DNA of 46,133 nt from an uncultured Phycisphaerae bacterium (GTDB lineage Bacteria; Planctomycetota; Phycisphaerae; UBA1845; PWPN01): contig CALLOB010000050.1 of NCBI GenBank assembly GCA_938005315.1, positions 1 to 46,133 on the forward strand, given 5' to 3'. Made by a program: the position numbers and the translations under genes. The notes beneath the pieces were generated by a model that did not search any database, was not told the origin of the DNA, and saw only the letters and a list, made by a program, of their open reading frames with translations. Shown here in pieces: positions 43,361-46,133 of the stretch. Every line of letters begins with the position of its first letter. Position 1 is the first letter of the stretch.

Positions 43361-44308
43361 CTACCGGGCGGGCAGCGCGGTCTTGACCTGGGTGATGAAG
43401 TCCTTGCAGGCCGCCTCGACGCACTTGTCCCACTCGCTGGTGAAACGCTCGACGTACTTCATGTCCTCGTAGGCGTAGATCACGCTCCGGGAGGCGGTCA
43501 CGATCGCTCCGGTACCGTCGGACTTGAAACACGGGGCAATGTCCGCCGCCGAGGCTCCCTGGGCACCGAAGCCGGGTACCAGAAAGATCGACTGGGGCAT
43601 GATCGCCCGTAGCTTGTGCAGCGTGTCGGCATTACGCCCGCCCACCACCGCGCCCAGGCAGCTGTACCCGGCCTTGCCGGTCAGGCCCTCGTCGGCCGCC
43701 CAGGCGGCCACCTGACGGGCCAGATGCTCGGCCACGGTCATGCCGTCCTCCAGGCGGGCGTCCTGGATGACGGCCGCCGACTCGTTGCTGGCCCGGACCC
43801 AGACGAACACACCCTTCTGCTCCTCGCGGGCGGCATCCAGGAACGGCTTCAAGCCGTCCAGCCCCGCCCAGGCGTTCACCGTGACGGCGTCCGGCCCGAC
43901 CATGTCGTCGAGGTTGGAGAAGTCCGGGTCCGACAGCGCCGAACGGGCGTACATCTCGGCGGTCGAACCCACGTCCCCTCGCTTGGAGTCCCCGATCACC
44001 AGCAGCCCGGCCTCGGAGGCCTCCTGGATCAGCTCGTAGTAGGCCTCCACCCCCTCCCAGTAGTACCGCTCGAAGAACGCCGAGTTGATCTTCACCGCGG
44101 GCACCAGCGGGGCCACGATCTTGATCACCTGCCGCCCGAACTCCAGAATCGCGTCCACCGCCGCCTCGGAGTCGAACTCGTCGTTGAGGTCCTTGTGCTC
44201 GGCGATGTCGGCGGGCAGCCGGCTGTACACCGGGTCGATGCCCACACAAACCGGGGCCCCCTTGGCCTTGATGGCCGCCATCAGACGGTCGGCGAAGTTC
44301 TCCGGCAC
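43361..44308 (-). CDS. pyrF: Orotidine 5'-phosphate decarboxylase (type 2)
   Basis: A 315-residue enzyme for the last step of UMP synthesis. It starts at GTG 44308 behind AAAGGAA. The first active-site region is APVCVGIDPVYSRL (about 16-29). The catalytic Asp-x-Lys-x-x-Asp motif is LLVIGDSKRGDVGSTAEMYA (about 102-121), with the phosphate region VPGFGAQGASAADI late in the chain. Length above 300 residues and the SKRGDVGST form mark the type 2 (PYRF_2) subfamily, longer than the E. coli enzyme. It stands alone on the minus strand. Upstream, toward rsgA, lie REP-like repeats. Confidence 0.96.
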   Translation of the reverse strand: MPENFADRLMAAIKAKGAPVCVGIDPVYSRLPADIAEHKDLNDEFDSEAAVDAILEFGRQVIKIVAPLVPAVKINSAFFERYYWEGVEAYYELIQEASEAGLLVIGDSKRGDVGSTAEMYARSALSDPDFSNLDDMVGPDAVTVNAWAGLDGLKPFLDAAREEQKGVFVWVRASNESAAVIQDARLEDGMTVAEHLARQVAAWAADEGLTGKAGYSCLGAVVGGRNADTLHKLRAIMPQSIFLVPGFGAQGASAADIAPCFKSDGTGAIVTASRSVIYAYEDMKYVERFTSEWDKCVEAACKDFITQVKTALPAR

Positions 44309-44502
44309 GGGTCGTTCCTTTCTGAGTCGTGTCTGCGGCGCCGCGCGACCGCGGTCGGTCCGGCGCCGGGCGGGCACGCCCCCGGGACGGCCCGCCTGAA
44401 AGCGGGAGTGTAGCCCCATGAGCAAAGTCCCGCAAGGCGGCTGGACGTCAGCCCCCCGTCGGGCGCGTGCCAGGCTGGTCCCGGCCGTCAGCGGCCCCGG
44501 AG

Positions 44503-44640
44503 GGACGCGCTACGTCGCGTCCGAATCCATCGCCCCGGAGGGACGCGCTGCGTCGCGTCCGCGATCGCGGGCTTTCGCCCATCGTGCTTTGCGGCCCCGA
44601 CGGAGCGGGGCCCTCCAGATGAATCCCCGGCCCGGGAGGG
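44503..44640 (+). repeat. REP-like two-hairpin repeat cluster
   Basis: Three palindromes: GGACGCG/CGCGTCC at 44503-44522 and again at 44541-44560, then GGCCCCG/CGGGGCC at 44593-44612. Unit order is hairpin A, a 32-base spacer (beginning GCGATCGCGGG) and hairpin B, then CTCCAGATGAATCCCCGG. The same unit recurs twice at 45917-46133. It lies between the divergent pyrF and rsgA genes. The rest of the gap 44309-44734 shows a TAGAAT at 44684-44689 that may be the rsgA -10, and nothing else clear. Confidence 0.85.
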
Positions 44641-44734
44641 ACGGGACCCCCCAGGCCAGTCTGCGGCCCGCACGGAGGCATGGTAGAATCCCACGAGCCC
44701 GTGGCGGGCACGGGCGACGGCGAGGAGGCACCCC

Positions 44735-45871
44735 TTGACCAGACGATCGCGCAAAAGCAAGGCCGGGCAGCGACGGGTGGCGTTTCGCCGGAACCGTTCG
44801 GCTCCCGCTCGCCGCAAGCAGTGGTCCGTGCCGGAGCACGCCGACGACCCCACCCAGGACGCCGCCGGCGTTGAAGCCGTGCGGGCCAAGGGGGAGCTCT
44901 CCCGCAAACGCACCATCGTGGACCGGGCGGAGGAGACCGGCGACGGGCGAGGCCCGCTCTGCCGCGGCATCGCCGCCGCGGTGCGCGGGCAGTTCGTGGA
45001 GGTCGATGACGGCCATCGCGTCTGGCTGTGCACCGTGCGGCGCGTTCTGCGGACGCGGCTGATCCGCGAACGCCATCCGGTGGTCGTGGGCGACGAAGTG
45101 ACCTTCCGCCCGCTGGCCCACCCGGCCGAGGGAGCGCCCGAAGGCGTCATCGAACAGGTCCACGACCGCCGGACCGCCCTGCACCGCTCCGACGGGCGCC
45201 GCACCCAGGTCATCGCCGCCAACATCGACCAGGTCGTCGTCACCACCTCCATCCGCCAGCCGATGATCAAGGTCCACCTGCTCGACCGCTACCTCGTGGC
45301 CGCCCACGCCGGCCGCCTGACCCCGATCATCTGCGTCAACAAGGCCGATCTCGGGCCGCGCGAGGAGATCGCCGACGTTGAGGGGCTCTACCGCCGGCTG
45401 GGTTATGCGGTGCTGGTCACCAGCACGGTCACCGGCGAGGGGATCGCCGAACTCCGGACCATGCTGGCCGGCAGGGTCTCGATGTTCGCCGGCCAGAGCG
45501 GCGTGGGCAAGAGCTCTCTGCTGAATGCCGTCGAACCGGGGCTGAACCTGCGCACCGCCGACGTCAGCGCCGACAACGAAAAAGGACGCCACACCACCAC
45601 CACCGCCGTCCGGCTGAGGCTCTCCAACGGGGCCACGGTGGTGGATACGCCGGGCATCCGGGCCCTGGACGTGGCCATGGTGCCGGTCCACGAACTGGAG
45701 GCCCACTTCGTGGAGTTCGTGGACCGCGTCCGGGAGTGCCGTTTTCCCGACTGCATGCACATCCACGAGACCGGCTGTGCGATCAGGGAGGCGGTCGAGG
45801 CCGGTCGGATCGCCCGCAGCCGTTATGAAAGCTACGTCCAGCTTGTGCTCGAGCGGTCGGCCCCCGGATAA
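44735..45871 (+). CDS. rsgA: Ribosome small subunit-dependent GTPase A
   Basis: A 378-residue circularly permuted GTPase that helps late maturation of the 30S subunit. The start is TTG 44735, 6 bases after GAGGAGG; no ATG or GTG fits better. After a very basic N-terminal tail (about 1-35; TRRSRKSKAGQRR) and an OB-fold domain (about 75-140), the G motifs come in permuted order: G4 CVNKADLG, then G1 AGQSGVGKSSLLN, with DTPGIR as G3. The zinc site CRFPDCMHIHETGC is near the C-terminus. Core length is normal; the first about 60 residues are longer than in typical RsgA and likely disordered, perhaps binding rRNA (inference). It is flanked on both sides by REP-like repeats. Confidence 0.96.
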   Translation: MTRRSRKSKAGQRRVAFRRNRSAPARRKQWSVPEHADDPTQDAAGVEAVRAKGELSRKRTIVDRAEETGDGRGPLCRGIAAAVRGQFVEVDDGHRVWLCTVRRVLRTRLIRERHPVVVGDEVTFRPLAHPAEGAPEGVIEQVHDRRTALHRSDGRRTQVIAANIDQVVVTTSIRQPMIKVHLLDRYLVAAHAGRLTPIICVNKADLGPREEIADVEGLYRRLGYAVLVTSTVTGEGIAELRTMLAGRVSMFAGQSGVGKSSLLNAVEPGLNLRTADVSADNEKGRHTTTTAVRLRLSNGATVVDTPGIRALDVAMVPVHELEAHFVEFVDRVRECRFPDCMHIHETGCAIREAVEAGRIARSRYESYVQLVLERSAPG

Positions 45872-45916
45872 GGCACGCGGCCGAACAACGCTCCGACGAA
45901 GCAGGGCCTTTGAGCG

Positions 45917-46133
45917 GGACGCGCTCCGTCGCGTCCGCGATCGCGGGTTTTCACCCGTCGTGCTTTGCGGCCCCGACGGAGCGGGGCCCTCCAGATGAAT
46001 CCCCGGCCCCGGAGGGACGCGCTGCGTCGCGTCCGAATCGTGCCCCGGAGGGACGCGCTCCGTCGCGTCCGCGATCGCGGGTTTTCACCCATCGTGCTTT
46101 GCGGCCCCGACGGAGCGGGGCCCTCCAGACGAA
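45917..46133 (+). repeat. REP-like two-hairpin repeats, two direct copies to the window end
   Basis: Hairpin A (GGACGCGCTCCGTCGCGTCC) lies at 45917-45936 and 46051-46070, with a variant loop at 46015-46034. Hairpin B (GGCCCCGACGGAGCGGGGCC) lies at 45969-45988 and 46093-46112. The units are almost identical to each other and to 44541-44612, including the 32-base spacer and the CTCCAGAYGAA tail. The array begins 45 bases after the rsgA stop and continues to the right edge. No gene is visible after 45871. Confidence 0.88.

Overview
The window is about 46 kb of very GC-rich, densely packed bacterial chromosome. It most likely comes from a planctomycete of the Phycisphaerae type. The evidence for this is an EF-G of the mitochondrial/'spd' type, a dockerin-type EF-hand pair on an LVIVD propeller fragment, a DUF4091/GH123-like glycosidase, a long type 2 PyrF, and hybrid GntR-LacI regulation beside FAD and SDR sugar enzymes. 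The taxonomic call is inference from gene content. I saw no tRNA, rRNA, CRISPR array or transposase.

Layout: (a) 1-445 minus, the N-terminal membrane part of an FtsK translocase running off the left edge. (b) 840-6309 plus, a seven-gene, mostly overlapping operon: HEAT-like lipoprotein, RsbW-type kinase, STAS protein, MlaE permease, MlaF ATPase, MCE/MlaD protein and an FAD oxidoreductase. This looks like a lipid-transport ABC system with a built-in phospho-switch. (c) 6507-13048 minus, an ABC-F ATPase, valyl-tRNA synthetase and an Nramp-related transporter without the usual metal motif. (d) 13308-16037 plus, phosphoglycerate mutase, an MtaA/URO-D-like protein and a PAS gene fused by deletion to a response-regulator tail. 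(e) 16063-22097 minus, a five-gene sugar-acid-type catabolic operon: MBL hydrolase, Zn dehydrogenase, SDR, GntR-LacI regulator and secreted FAD enzyme. (f) 22422-26219 plus, a stand-alone glycogen-binding module, lipoyl synthase and a DUF4091 glycosidase. (g) 26259-29903 minus, a giant fused indolepyruvate:ferredoxin oxidoreductase. (h) 30242-30505 plus, a compact promoter, hairpin, 43-aa ORF and terminator unit, followed by about 1 kb with no convincing gene. (i) 31595-33043 plus purF, then 33269-34192 minus, a double-domain universal stress protein. (j) 34390-40084 plus, a mutarotase-like protein, UvrD/PcrA helicase, pgi and manC in a tight run. (k) 40111-44308 minus, a dockerin/LVIVD remnant, fusA with a long structured leader carrying a 17-codon polyproline ORF, and pyrF. 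(l) 44735-45871 plus rsgA, flanked by REP-like paired hairpins that also occur inverted at 6370-6470.

The parts most worth following up are the kinase/STAS/MlaEFD operon, the polyproline leader ORF upstream of EF-G, the small self-contained transcription unit at 30242-30505, the Nramp-like transporter, and the two-hairpin repeat family with complementary loops. Start codons were chosen from Shine-Dalgarno sites, stop/start overlaps and family N-termini. Promoters and terminators were found by eye and are weaker evidence than the genes.
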